Position numbers and translations under genes: made by a program
The notes under the pieces: model-generated
Databases searched by the model: none
The model's input: the letters and a program-made list of their open reading frames with translations, nothing else
Told to the model about the DNA's origin: nothing
Assembly: GCF_004570345.1 (NCBI RefSeq)
Contig: NZ_SPQM01000021.1
Span: 1 to 46,447 of the forward strand
DNA from: Blastococcus sp. CT_GayMR20
Lineage (GTDB): Bacteria; Actinomycetota; Actinomycetes; Mycobacteriales; Geodermatophilaceae
DNA: 46,447 bases
Reading direction: 5' to 3'
Part shown: in pieces, positions 1 through 7,942 of the stretch
Numbering within the stretch: the stretch's first letter is position 1
How the letters are laid out: each line of letters opens with the position of its first letter

Positions 1-243
1 CGTCGAACCGAGCACGCGCTGGCCGGTCCCGACGATCTCGCCGCACAGCTCGCTGCCCGGCGTGAAGGGCAGCGGCGGCTTCTCCTGGTAGACGCCCTGG
101 ATCATCAGGTTGTCGAAGAAGTTCAGCGCGGCGGCCCGCACCTTGACCAGCACCTGGCCGGGGCCGGGGGTGGGCTGCTCGACGTCCTCCAGCTTGAGGA
201 CGTCGTCGGGATTGCCGAGCTCGTGGACCCGCCATGCACGCAT
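1..243 (-). CDS. NADPH:quinone oxidoreductase / zinc-type alcohol dehydrogenase family, N-terminal part
   Basis: This is the first 81 codons of a gene that runs off the left edge. The start is the ATG at 243, reading MRAWRVHELGNPDDV. The N-terminal GroES-like domain of the medium-chain reductase superfamily is recognisable: the proline/glycine-rich PTPGPGQVLVKV strand, the AALNFFDNLMIQG segment typical of quinone oxidoreductases, and the PFTPGSELCGEIV segment. Members reduce quinones or enoyl compounds with NADPH in the cytosol. The NADPH-binding Rossmann part lies outside the window, so the exact substrate class cannot be set. It lies on the same strand as the SDR and peptidase genes to its right but is separated from them by a strong hairpin. 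Confidence 0.85.
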   Translation of the reverse strand, partial: MRAWRVHELGNPDDVLKLEDVEQPTPGPGQVLVKVRAAALNFFDNLMIQGVYQEKPPLPFTPGSELCGEIVGTGQRVLGST

Positions 244-316
244 GCGCCCGACCCTGCCAGACCGCTGGGTACCGCCGTCACTGGGTCCCGATGATGATCA
301 GGTCACCTGATCAACA

Positions 317-354
317 GGGGTCCTGGCTCAGCGTCGACGGTGAGCCAGGACCCC
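317..354 (-). terminator. Perfect 14-bp hairpin, probable terminator of the SDR operon
   Basis: The arms at 317-330 (GGGGTCCTGGCTCA) and 341-354 (TGAGCCAGGACCCC) are perfectly complementary with a 10-nt loop. It lies 20 nt past the SDR stop codon (374) and before the next minus-strand gene. There is no T-tract, as is usual for actinobacterial hairpin terminators. A third copy of TGAGCCAGGA follows at 361-370. Confidence 0.75.
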
Positions 355-373
355 ATGCGGTGAGCCAGGAGGG

Positions 374-1177
374 TCAGCGCATGGACGGCGGGCGCAGCGC
401 CTCCGGGACGACGGCCGTCTCGCCGGACTCGGTCTTCGCCGACGGCACGCCCTTGAACTTGTACGGGACGGCGCCGAGGCCCGGCTGGATGACGTAGGCG
501 GCGCCCGGCTCGGCCGACGTCCACGCCGCGATCATCGCGTCGGCGACCTCGTCGGCGGTGAGCACCGGGAAGCCGGCCTTCTCGAACTCCTCGCGGATCG
601 GGTCGATGATCGCGGTGTCGGCGAAGCCGGGGCAGATCGCCGAGATGGTGATGCCGTCGCGGTCCAGTCGCGGCGCCATCGACCGGACGAAGGCGACCGC
701 CCCGCCCTTGGCCACGCTGTAGGCCGGGTCGCCGGCCATCGGCGACAGCCCCGCCAGCGACGCGGTGACGACGATCGCTCCCCCACCGGCCCGCGTGATC
801 GCCGGCCGGGCGGCCTGGACGCCGTTCACGACGCCGAACAGGTCGATCTCCACGACCTTCATGAACTCGTCGAGGTCGAGGGCCTCGTCGCTCTTGGCCG
901 CGGAGATGCCGGCGTTGAGGTACGCGGCGTCCAGCCGGCCGTGCTCGGCCTCGACCTGGGCCACCACTGCCTCGTTGGCGGCGAGGTCGGTGACGTCGAG
1001 GGGAAGGAACGGGCAGCCGAGGTCGGCCGCGACCTGCCGGTTGCGCTCGCTGTCGAGGTCGGTGAGGACGACGTTGACGTCGAGCGCCCGGAGCTTCCTC
1101 GCCAGCGCCCGGCCGAAGCCACCGGACCCCCCGGTGATCAGAGCAACGGATCCGGGCGCGGGAGTGGGCTGAGTCAC
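374..1177 (-). CDS. Short-chain dehydrogenase/reductase (SDR)
   Basis: A 267-residue cytosolic NAD(P)-dependent oxidoreductase of the classical SDR family. The cofactor-binding motif TGGSGGFGRALA is at the N terminus (about residues 15-26), followed by the acidic TDLDSE segment after strand 2, a conserved NAG (YLNAGIS), the catalytic Ser in VVTASLAG and the YSVAK Tyr-Lys pair. Length is normal for the family. Translation starts at GTG 1177, only 7 nt after the stop of the upstream peptidase gene, with a GGGGGA ribosome-binding site overlapping that stop, so the two form an operon. The substrate cannot be told from sequence. Confidence 0.9.
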   Translation of the reverse strand: MTQPTPAPGSVALITGGSGGFGRALARKLRALDVNVVLTDLDSERNRQVAADLGCPFLPLDVTDLAANEAVVAQVEAEHGRLDAAYLNAGISAAKSDEALDLDEFMKVVEIDLFGVVNGVQAARPAITRAGGGAIVVTASLAGLSPMAGDPAYSVAKGGAVAFVRSMAPRLDRDGITISAICPGFADTAIIDPIREEFEKAGFPVLTADEVADAMIAAWTSAEPGAAYVIQPGLGAVPYKFKGVPSAKTESGETAVVPEALRPPSMR

Positions 1178-1184
1178 TCCCCCA

Positions 1185-2513
1185 TCATGCAGAGCGCAGA
1201 AAGCGGTCGAGCACGCGGATGCCGAACTGCAGCGACTCGATCGGCACCCGCTCGTCGATGCCGTGGAAGAGCGAGGCGAAGTCCAGGTCCGGCGGCAGGC
1301 GCAGCGGCGAGAACCCGAAGCAGCGCATGCCCAGGCGCTCGAAGCTCTTGGCGTCGGTGCCGCCGCTCATCGTGAACGGCACCGGCCGCGCGCCGTCGTC
1401 CTCGGCCTTGAGGGCGGCCACCATCTGGTCGACGAGAGGCCCGTCGAAGGTCGTCTCGACGGCGTTGTCGTGCACCAGCCACTCGCGCTGGATCCCCTCG
1501 CCGATCAGGCCGGCCAGCTGGCGCTCGAACTCCTCGTGCTGCCCGTACAGGAAGCGCCCGTCGACGGTGGCGCTCGCCGTCCCGGGGATGACGTTGGCCT
1601 TGTAACCGGCCTCGACCATGGTCGGGTTGGCCGTGTTCCGCAGCGCCGCGCCGATCATCCGGCTGATGCTGCCGAGCCGGGCCAGTGCCTGCTCCGGTTC
1701 GTCGGGGTCGATCTCGATGCCGTAGGCGTCCTCGACGGCAGCGAGGAACTGGCGCATCGGCGGGGTGAGCACCGTCGGCAGGCGGGCCGAGCCGAGCCGG
1801 GCGACCGCCTCGCAGAGCCGGGTGACGGCGTTGTCGTCGTGCACGAACGAGCCGTGGCCCGGCTTGCCCGTCGCGGTGAGCCGCATCCAGGCCAGGCCCT
1901 TCTCGGCGGTCTGCACGAGGTAGAGCCGCAGGTCGTCGCGGACGGTGATGCTGAAGCCGCCGACCTCGCTGATCGCCTCGGTGCAGCCCTCGAAGAGGTC
2001 GGGGTGCTCGTCGACGAGCCAGCGGGCGCCGAGCGTGCCGCCGGCCTCCTCGTCGGCCACGTAGGCCAGGACGATGTCGCGCGGGGGTGTGGTGCCCGTG
2101 ACCGCCCAGTCGCGCACCAGCGCCAGGACCATCGCGTCCATGTCCTTCATGTCGACGGCGCCGCGGCCCCAGATGTAGCCGTCGCGCTCCTCGCCGGAGA
2201 AGGGGTGCACGCTCCACTCGGTGGGGTCGGCAGGCACGACGTCCAGGTGGCCGTGGACGAGCAGCGCCGGGCGGCCCGGGTCGGCGCCCTCGATGCGGGC
2301 GACGAGGCTGGCCCGTCCCGGCTCGGACTCGCAGATCTGCGACTCGATGCCGACGTCGGCGAGCTTGCAGGCGACCCATTCGGCGGCGGCCCGCTCCCCG
2401 GCGCCCGTGCGGGTGTCACCGGTGTTGGTGGTGTCGATCCGGATGAGGTCGGAGAGCAGCTCGGCGACCTCGCCCTGGGCTCGGGCGAGGGGTGCATCGG
2501 GGGCGTCGGCCAT
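1185..2513 (-). CDS. M20/M28-type zinc peptidase or amidohydrolase
   Basis: A 442-residue protein starting at ATG 2513 (MADAPDAPLARAQ). An open frame continues upstream, but there it lies antisense to the cyclase gene and has no family similarity, so the ATG at 2513 is preferred. M20-family metal-binding motifs are present: HGHLDVVP (His and Asp ligands), GRGAVDMKD, and the catalytic/ligand Glu pair in VADEEAGG; a later SGGTDAKSF segment carries further conserved residues. Members hydrolyse peptides, N-acyl amino acids or carbamoyl compounds in the cytosol with two Zn ions. It shares an operon with the SDR. The 85-nt gap to the divergent cyclase gene holds the promoters of both. Confidence 0.9.
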   Translation of the reverse strand: MADAPDAPLARAQGEVAELLSDLIRIDTTNTGDTRTGAGERAAAEWVACKLADVGIESQICESEPGRASLVARIEGADPGRPALLVHGHLDVVPADPTEWSVHPFSGEERDGYIWGRGAVDMKDMDAMVLALVRDWAVTGTTPPRDIVLAYVADEEAGGTLGARWLVDEHPDLFEGCTEAISEVGGFSITVRDDLRLYLVQTAEKGLAWMRLTATGKPGHGSFVHDDNAVTRLCEAVARLGSARLPTVLTPPMRQFLAAVEDAYGIEIDPDEPEQALARLGSISRMIGAALRNTANPTMVEAGYKANVIPGTASATVDGRFLYGQHEEFERQLAGLIGEGIQREWLVHDNAVETTFDGPLVDQMVAALKAEDDGARPVPFTMSGGTDAKSFERLGMRCFGFSPLRLPPDLDFASLFHGIDERVPIESLQFGIRVLDRFLRSA

Positions 2514-2598
2514 GCGGCGATCGTGCCACCGGCAGCCCCTCCCCCGGAGGGGTGATCCGTACCTGGATCGTTCCGCCTCCGGCGCCGATGCTTCGGGG

Positions 2599-3636
2599 GT
2601 GAGGACGACCGGCGCACTGCGGGCGCGCGATCCGGAGGCAGCCGCGCACAGCGCGCGGCTGATCCTGCTCGTCTGCGCCGCCGTCGTCGCCGGGCTGACG
2701 GTGTTCCAGCAGTCCGGTGCGGACGCCGTCACGCTGGCTGTCCACTGGATCGGCGTCGTCGCTCTGCTGGGTGCCGCTCTCGCCTGCACCGTCGTGCCGG
2801 CGCTGATCCTCGACCGTGTCGGGGTGGGCCCTGCAGTGGCCATCGCCGGTGTCGCGCTGATCTGCACGCTGAACGTCATCACCCGCGACACCTCGGCCGC
2901 GGCTCAGGCGTTCTTCGCCTTCCCCGTCTTCTTCGCGGCCTCCCACCTGCGGCCGGCCGGTGTGGCCCTGGTGACCGCGGTGGCGCTCGTGGGCGACGGG
3001 CTGAGCCTGCTCGTCCTGCTGCCGACGGTCGCGGCGCTCACCGACTTCGTGTTCTTCGGCGCCGTCCTGGCGGTCATGGCGGTGCTACTTGTCCGGGCCA
3101 ACGGGACGCAGGAGCGCCTGGTGACCGCACTCCAGGAGCAGGCGACGGTCGACTCGCTGACCGGCCTGGCGACCCGCCGGGCGTTCGACAGCGCACTCGA
3201 GGCCGCGCTGGCCCGATCGGTGCCGGGCGGCACGGCACTGGTGCTCATCGACGTCGACGCGTTCAAGGCGATCAACGACTCCCACGGGCACCCGGTGGGC
3301 GACGACGTCCTCGTCCACCTGTCCACGGTCCTGCGCGGACAGGTCCGCGCAGAGGACGCCGTCCTCTCCCGGCTGGGAGGCGACGAGCTCGCCGTCCTGC
3401 TGCCCGGCTGCAGCCGGGAGGTCGCGGTGCGGCGAGCCGAGGACCTGCACGAGGCCGTCCGGTCCACTCCCCTGACCCTTGCCGACGGCGGTCTGCTGGC
3501 GCTGTCGATCAGCGTCGGCGTCGCCCACGTGCCGCAGCACTCCAACGACCGGCGCGGTCTCTATACCGCGGCCGACGGCGCCCTCTACGACGCCAAGCGC
3601 GCCGGTCGGGACCGTGTGGCGGTCGCCGGCGGCTGA
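2599..3636 (+). CDS. Membrane-anchored diguanylate cyclase (GGDEF)
   Basis: A 345-residue protein starting at GTG 2599 (VRTTGALRARDPE). The frame is open further upstream, but that part is antisense to the peptidase gene. Residues about 20-160 form five or six hydrophobic helices, followed by a short linker and a GGDEF domain (DSLTGLATRRAF, LIDVDAFKAINDSHGH, RLGGDELAVLL, ISVGVA, ADGALYDAKRAGRD). The signature is GGDEL rather than GGDEF, still a commonly active variant. An RAED sequence just upstream resembles the inhibitory RxxD site but is one residue further from GGDEL than usual. It probably makes cyclic-di-GMP in response to a membrane signal. It is the last gene before tRNA-Leu. Confidence 0.9.
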   Translation: MRTTGALRARDPEAAAHSARLILLVCAAVVAGLTVFQQSGADAVTLAVHWIGVVALLGAALACTVVPALILDRVGVGPAVAIAGVALICTLNVITRDTSAAAQAFFAFPVFFAASHLRPAGVALVTAVALVGDGLSLLVLLPTVAALTDFVFFGAVLAVMAVLLVRANGTQERLVTALQEQATVDSLTGLATRRAFDSALEAALARSVPGGTALVLIDVDAFKAINDSHGHPVGDDVLVHLSTVLRGQVRAEDAVLSRLGGDELAVLLPGCSREVAVRRAEDLHEAVRSTPLTLADGGLLALSISVGVAHVPQHSNDRRGLYTAADGALYDAKRAGRDRVAVAGG

Positions 3637-3690
3637 CGCCGGGGGGTGCTTCGGACGGCTCGGCGGTTCCGGTAGTCTTGCCCCGCACTC

Positions 3691-3775
3691 GTCCGGGTGG
3701 CGGAATGGCAGACGCGCTAGCTTGAGGTGCTAGTGCCCTTTATCGGGCGTGGGGGTTCAAGTCCCCCCTCGGACA
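3691..3775 (+). tRNA. tRNA-Leu (anticodon GAG)
   Basis: The 85-nt sequence folds as a class II tRNA. The acceptor stem pairs GTCCGGG with CTCGGAC, the discriminator base is A3775, the anticodon stem CTAGC/GCTAG encloses a GAG anticodon, a long variable arm contains GTGCCCTTTATCGGGCGT, and the T arm is GGGGGTTCAAGTCCCCC. CCA is not encoded. A TAGTCT element at 3673-3678 may be the -10 box. The T-arm and acceptor 3' end serve as attachment site for the island to the right; the gene is restored by the integrated copy. Confidence 0.96.
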
Positions 3776-3798
3776 CTCGATCGCCCCGGTGTTCCTGC
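3755..3798 (+). repeat. attL: tRNA-Leu 3'-end attachment repeat (left)
   Basis: A 44-bp sequence covering the T-arm, the acceptor 3' strand and the flank. It matches 34257-34300 with 22 identical bases (3755-3776), three mismatches (3777-3779) and 19 identical bases (3780-3798). Direct repeats of a tRNA 3' end, with an integrase gene just inside, define an integrated element. Confidence 0.93.
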
Positions 3799-3817
3799 AG
3801 GTCGGGACCCCGGGGCG
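3782..3817 (+). terminator. Hairpin downstream of tRNA-Leu
   Basis: CGCCCCGG (3782-3789) pairs with CCGGGGCG (3810-3817) across a 20-nt loop directly after the tRNA, a likely transcript terminator. Its left arm is part of the duplicated attachment sequence; a similar though imperfect hairpin stands at the right copy. Confidence 0.6.
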
Positions 3818-3846
3818 GTGTCATGTCCGGCCCCGAAACGGCCCTG

Positions 3847-3863
3847 TGATACCGCCGTGATAC
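3847..3863. promoter_or_regulatory. Candidate integrase arm-binding repeats at the left end
   Basis: TGATACCGCC (3847-3856) is followed at once by G and TGATAC (3858-3863). The same decamer TGATACCGCC occurs at 34131-34140 near the right end, with TGATAC at 34119-34124. Shared short direct repeats inside both ends of an element are typical of arm-type sites for tyrosine recombinases. The assignment rests on repetition and position only. Confidence 0.45.
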
Positions 3864-3876
3864 TTCGCAAGGCGCT

Positions 3877-5082
3877 TCAGCCCCTGAGCAGAGCCGCGAA
3901 CCGGTCGGCAGCCTGCCTGCCCATGCCGGGATGCACGTGCTGGTAGACGGTCAGCGTGATCATCGCGTTGGCGTGACCCAGGCGCTCCGACACCACCTTC
4001 ACCGGTTCGCCGGCCGCTAAGAGCAGCGTCGCGTGGGTGTGGCGCAGGTCGTGCAGCCGGATCCTCGGGAGCTGGTCCTCCCCTAGTGCTCGACGGGCCT
4101 GGGCGACCTGGTCGACGAAGCGGCGGGAGTACCGCTCGGGGTGCCGGGGCGTGCCGTCCAGGTTGCCGAGCACGGGTGCGGTGTCCCGCACGAGATCGAG
4201 CGTCAGCGAGCCACGTACCGCTCGGTAGGCGCGCAGAGCGGCGATCGTGTCGGCGTCGATGTCGACGACCCGCGCCTGGCCGGTCTTCGTCGGCCCCTCG
4301 ACGAGTTGCTCGCCAGCGCCCTTCGTCTTCACCGTGCTGAGACTGCGCCGGACCTGCAGTCGGCCGGCGTCGAGATCCACATCTCGCCATCGGAGCGCCA
4401 GCGCCTCGCCTCGGCGCATCCCAGTCGCCGCGAGCAGTCGCCAGCCCATCGCCAGGTCCGGATCACGAGCCTCGGCCCAGTGCAGGAAGCGACTGAGTTC
4501 AGGGGCTGTCCACGCTTGCATCTCGGGCGGTCGGGCCTCCGACGGGCTCGGCGGTGTTGAGCGATCGGTCGGGTTCAGGGTCAGCCGACCGTGCTTGACA
4601 GCGTCGCTCAGCGCGGACCGGAGGATCGTGTAGATGTACCGCACCGTCCGTGCGGACAGCCCTCCTCTGTCGTCCGCGCGGCCCGACGCCTCCAACGTGC
4701 GCATCCAGGCGTCCACCGCTGCACCCGTGAGCCGGGTCAGACTGGTCTCGCCGAGGTAAGGGTTGATGTGCAGCCGGATGTTCTTCCGGTAGGAGGAGAG
4801 CGTCGAGGCGCTGAGCCGTTGCCCAGCGATCCACTGAGCCAGGTAATCGTCGAGCCGCTGCTTCGTCGGCTCGACCCACGCTCCGGTCTCCGCTTTGCCG
4901 ATCTCCAGCCGTAGCTGCGCAGCCGCGTCGCGACGACTCTTGAACCCCCGCTTGAGGACGACGCGCTTCGCACCGTCCTGGAGCATGACCGGGTACTTGA
5001 TGAGGAAGCGCGGACCGGCCTTCGTCGCGTACTCGCTGATACCGCCCTCGCCAGCCTGACGTCGTCGCGGCTTGGTCGCCAT
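3877..5082 (-). CDS. int: Tyrosine recombinase (integrase) of the tRNA-Leu island
   Basis: A 401-residue site-specific recombinase that should catalyse integration and excision at the tRNA-Leu 3' end. It has an N-terminal arm-binding region, a core-binding SAM-like domain (about 70-150) and a catalytic domain. The catalytic residues are complete: Arg in GMRRGEALALRW (about residue 220), the HDLRHTH box (His344, Arg347), His370 in LGHANAM and the nucleophile Tyr380 in TVYQHVHPGMG. The start at ATG 5082 has a GGGAGAT ribosome-binding site. It lies 79 nt inside attL and points towards it, as usual. A broken relative lies just right of attR. The gene is intact, so the element could still be mobile if the excisionase at 33.7 kb works. 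Confidence 0.96.
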   Translation of the reverse strand: MATKPRRRQAGEGGISEYATKAGPRFLIKYPVMLQDGAKRVVLKRGFKSRRDAAAQLRLEIGKAETGAWVEPTKQRLDDYLAQWIAGQRLSASTLSSYRKNIRLHINPYLGETSLTRLTGAAVDAWMRTLEASGRADDRGGLSARTVRYIYTILRSALSDAVKHGRLTLNPTDRSTPPSPSEARPPEMQAWTAPELSRFLHWAEARDPDLAMGWRLLAATGMRRGEALALRWRDVDLDAGRLQVRRSLSTVKTKGAGEQLVEGPTKTGQARVVDIDADTIAALRAYRAVRGSLTLDLVRDTAPVLGNLDGTPRHPERYSRRFVDQVAQARRALGEDQLPRIRLHDLRHTHATLLLAAGEPVKVVSERLGHANAMITLTVYQHVHPGMGRQAADRFAALLRG

Positions 5083-5490
5083 CAGATCTCCCGGCGTAGA
5101 GGTGGGCCCTGCCCAACGCAGGCACTCGTCGTCTAGTAGCGACGATCCGAGCCGTGAACCGGCCAGAGTGGATCTGTGGAATCCGGACGACCTGTGGACG
5201 AACGGCTAACTAGCCAGGACGCGCCTACTCATCAGCCTGTCCGGACGGCTCCGGAAATTCTCCAGTTCCCTTCCGTCCCGCCCGGCTACGTAGGCGGCGA
5301 GGCTTGATACTCCGACCCCGCCGACGCTGCCCCGCACTGCCAGAGCGGCTTGAGGTGGTTCCGGGGCGTTCGCCGAGGTGCATCTCCGCAAGTCAGATGT
5401 GCATTCGGTCACCGACGAACCCCGTGGAGCGCGCCTGAACGACGCAGTCTGGCCACCACGGCTGCACCATTCTGCGACCCTGAGAGGTGG
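5083..5490. other. Gene-poor stretch upstream of the integrase
   Basis: No convincing gene is seen in these 400 bp. The first 130 bp hold the integrase promoter region and two copies of a CTGTGGA motif (around 5174 and 5191) that could be recombinase or excisionase sites. A 68-codon minus frame at 5206-5412 has no recognisable family, and its end reaches into this stretch; I do not call it a gene. Confidence 0.5.
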
Positions 5491-5830
5491 TCAGTCGGTG
5501 AAGTCGATGCTGCGGCTGCCGTCCTCCCAGGCGTCGAGAGCCGCCCGCAGTGCGTCGATCAACGCGGCCGCTGCCGGCGCCGGGTATCCGGGCTGCATGC
5601 CGTGACCGGCGCGGTGCTCCTTGCGGCGCTTGCCAGCGGTCTCGACGTAGTCGGCGATCGGCGTCTCCGGCTGGACGAGCGACCGGCCGGCGAGGTCGGT
5701 GCGGAAGCCACCGGCCGCGACCGTCATGGCGGTGATGCCGAACGGGGTGACCTCCCTGCGCAGTGACAGAGTTGGCCCCTCGATCGCCGCCTTGACCACG
5801 GAGTATGTAGCCCGACCCTTCGGATGTGCG
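5491..5830 (-). pseudogene. C-terminal fragment of a short-chain dehydrogenase
   Basis: The frame ending at TGA 5491 gives about 113 residues that align with the second half of an SDR: the catalytic YSVVK Tyr-Lys motif, then LRREVTPFGITAMTVAAGGFRTDLAGRS, the strand and loop after the active site. The cofactor-binding TGxxxGxG half is absent. Upstream the frame continues into sequence with no family character, so the gene was truncated, probably by a rearrangement in the island. It is unlikely to be functional. Confidence 0.8.
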
Positions 5831-6136
5831 AGGCGTACCTGGCCAACCCGGCGGGATGCACCCCTCACCTCCCGGCGGAGGGCCGAGCAGGCGCCTCACT
5901 CGCCGAGCACTTCGATGCCTCCCCGCGCTTCGCGACAGACGTCGCCTTGGCGGGCATAGAAAGGTCTGTACGTGAGGCACCAGCGGGCGACACCATCGAC
6001 CGTAGAGGAGTACAAGGCTCAAGAGGTCCAGGCCCCTATTGAGCCAAATAGTTGAGCTGGGGCGGGGAAAGCTGGCGCCGTCCGCCGACTATTTCTTCTC
6101 TGCAGTGAACCACTCCGGCTGAGGAGCGAGGAGGAG
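5831..6136. other. Short stretch without a recognised gene
   Basis: No coding sequence is supported here. It probably contains the breakpoint that removed the SDR N-terminus and, at its right end, the promoter of the methyltransferase transcript. Confidence 0.4.
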
Positions 6137-6187
6137 ATGGCCATGTTTCTCGAGTCCTTCATCCGAGATGCCGGGAGTCCTCGATGA
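6137..6187 (+). CDS. 16-residue leader ORF coupled to the methyltransferase
   Basis: ATG 6137 is preceded by a very strong purine-rich site (GAGGAGCGAGGAGGAG). It reads MAMFLESFIRDAGSPR and stops at TGA 6185-6187, which overlaps the methyltransferase start in an ATGA. The methyltransferase has no good ribosome-binding site of its own, so its translation may depend on this short ORF. It may be a true leader peptide or the remains of a longer upstream gene. Confidence 0.5.
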   Translation: MAMFLESFIRDAGSPR

Positions 6188-7008
6188 CTACCGCGGTCGC
6201 CGAGCACTGGGCCAGCGGGGATGTCTACGGTCGGATCGTCACCGCGCTCCACGCGGCGGGGAAGTCACTCGACGCGCTGACCATCGAGGACCTCGCCCCG
6301 GTCGACCACTTTCACGCTCGCGGGTTGCCGGCCACGATCCAGCTTGGCGACTCCCTTCCAGCGAGGGCCGGGGACCACTTGCTCGACGTGGGTTGCGGGC
6401 TCGGGGGGCCGGCGCGCTACTTCGCCCGGCGCTTCGGTTGCCGGGTCAGCGGCATCGACGTGACTGGGCCGTTCATCGACGCCGGCCGGCGGCTGACGGA
6501 GTTGCTCGGGATGGGGGCAGTGGTCGACCTGCGACAGGGGGACGGTCAGGCCCTGCCTTACGGCGACGGAACGTTTGACGGCGGCTACGCCCAGCACGTC
6601 ACGATGAACGTGCCGGACCGGCCCTCCTTCTTCGGTGAGGCCTGGCGGGTGATCCGACCTGGTGGATTCTTCGCGATCACGGAACACGGCCGAGGAAACG
6701 CGGGTCCGACATACCACCCGGTGCCCTGGTCGGAGGACGGCCGGGGGGAGTTCCTCGTGACGCCCGAGGAGACCGTAGAACTCCTCGGCGCAGCGGGTTT
6801 CGTCGACATCGACGTCACCGACACCGGCCAGGACTACCTGCAGGGATACCGGGCGACCCTGGCAGTGGCGGAGCGTGGCGAACTGCCGGCCCTAGGCCTG
6901 CATGTGCTCATGGGGCCTGGGGCTGTTGAGAAGTGGCGCAACTCGGCCCGCAACATCGAGGAGGGCCGCACGCATCCGGTGACGGTGATCTGCCGTAAGT
7001 CAGGATGA
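6184..7008 (+). CDS. Class I SAM-dependent methyltransferase (sarcosine/glycine methyltransferase-like)
   Basis: A 274-residue cytosolic methyltransferase. The SAM-binding motif I LLDVGCGLGGPARYFA is at about residues 61-76, the acidic end of strand 2 in VSGIDVTGPFI, a DGQALPYGDGTFDGGYA motif II/III region and the GEAWRVIRPGGFFAITEH post-motif. The overall pattern resembles glycine/sarcosine N-methyltransferases and UbiE-like enzymes, which act on small amines or lipids; the substrate is not certain. Translation appears coupled to a leader ORF through ATGA. No partner enzyme is next to it; the left neighbour is a broken SDR and the right a mobile-element scar. Confidence 0.85.
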   Translation: MTTAVAEHWASGDVYGRIVTALHAAGKSLDALTIEDLAPVDHFHARGLPATIQLGDSLPARAGDHLLDVGCGLGGPARYFARRFGCRVSGIDVTGPFIDAGRRLTELLGMGAVVDLRQGDGQALPYGDGTFDGGYAQHVTMNVPDRPSFFGEAWRVIRPGGFFAITEHGRGNAGPTYHPVPWSEDGRGEFLVTPEETVELLGAAGFVDIDVTDTGQDYLQGYRATLAVAERGELPALGLHVLMGPGAVEKWRNSARNIEEGRTHPVTVICRKSG

Positions 7009-7371
7009 GGTCTGCGTCTGGGGTTGCTCGCCGGCCTGACATCGCGTACCTGCGCGGCGACCCAACCGATCAACCGAGCGGGTCTCCGGGCCGACGGGCG
7101 GCGCTGATCGCGCAATGAAGGGCTGAGGACCAGATGGTCCTACCCCGAGGATCTCACCGCGGGTCGGCTGCTTGCTGCCGGACGAGGAGCACGAAAGGCC
7201 AACCTGGCCCGCCAGATGTTGCGCGTTCGAGCTCGATGTCCGCGTGAGGCAGGAGGCACCTTTCGGATCAAGAAGCGTGCGGGCTGTATCCGACTCGGTC
7301 GTTGACGGGTCGACCACACGGTCCTCGTCGCCGGGGCCGGCGGTGTTGGGCGCCCTGCTCAGATGGGTGGA
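7009..7371. other. Intergenic stretch with no supported gene
   Basis: I see no family similarity on either strand. A hairpin-capable AGGACCAGATGGTCCT lies shortly after the methyltransferase stop and may end its transcript. Confidence 0.4.
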
Positions 7372-7409
7372 GCTGAGGGGACTCGAACCCCTGCCTCCCA
7401 CACTGCCAG
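7372..7409 (-). repeat. tRNA/tmRNA-like 3'-end fragment, copy A (old attachment scar)
   Basis: On the minus strand this reads as a T-arm AGGGG-TTCGAGT-CCCCT (7376-7392; perfect 5-bp stem, 7-nt loop) followed by CAGCTCCACC, the 3' end characteristic of actinobacterial tmRNA. The rest of an RNA gene is missing. A related, degenerate copy lies at 17994-18030 in the same orientation. Confidence 0.65.
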
Positions 7410-7422
7410 AGCGGCTGGTGGG

Positions 7423-7720
7423 CGTCCGTGGCGGCAGGCTGGCATACTTGGCCGCCTACGACGTCCACGCCGCCCGCGTGATCGGCCGCACCGCGCCGAC
7501 CACCGGCATCGAGCCGTTCGGGCAGCTGATCGAGCAGGCGATGACCACCGAGCCCTGCGCCAGCGCGGCTCGGGTCTTGCGCACGACGATGGACAACTAC
7601 AGCCACGGCATGCCTGCACTCGCTCGCGAGGCCGCCGACCGCATGGGAGCGCTGCTGCTAGGTACAGGCGCGCAAACTGCGACCACAGACGACTCAGGCC
7701 GCGGTCCCGTAAGCCGTCTG
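7423..7720 (+). pseudogene. IS630-type transposase fragment fused to an integrase C-terminal tail
   Basis: One open frame joins two unrelated relics. The first (about 7423-7573) matches the DDE-domain core of IS630 transposases: GGRLAYLAAYDVHAARVIGR, then TTGIEPFGQLIEQAMT. The second (about 7574-7680) reads TTMDNYSHGMPALAREAADRMGALL, the active-site end of a tyrosine recombinase including the catalytic Tyr. Neither is complete. It lies directly next to a tRNA/tmRNA 3' scar, where an integrase would be expected, so it probably marks the end of an earlier island later hit by an IS630 element. Confidence 0.7.
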
Positions 7721-7761
7721 ACCTGCGGGTTTTGGACAGCCACGAACGTGTATACACAACC

Positions 7762-7795
7762 GCGAACACACTAACTGCAATCGCAATTGCAACCA
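7762..7795. repeat. GCAA-rich repeats following scar copy A
   Basis: The stretch starting GCGAACACACTAACTGCAA contains several GCAA-type units at short spacing. A homologous stretch lies at 18122-18156 following scar copy B. Such repeats often act as arm sites of integrases; here they support a common origin of the two scars. Confidence 0.5.
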
Positions 7796-7942
7796 GCAAC
7801 CGGAGTTCTTAGCGAGGCTCATGACCTCCGCGAGGGATCCCACAGCAGCAACCCCGGGCCACGCCGACGACGACGTCGCTCTCTGTCAACGACGGTCGAA
7901 AGTTGACCCTCTAGCGACGGCCGAAAATTGACCCCCTCGTGG

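Noticed and set aside
1174..2379. Long Arg/Pro-rich open frame (401 codons) on the minus strand
   Set aside because: It is a shifted frame of the M20 peptidase gene; composition is that of a GC-rich shadow.
7376..7392. Complete tRNA gene near 7.38 kb
   Set aside because: Only the T-arm and acceptor end are present; no anticodon arm can be formed from the flanking sequence.
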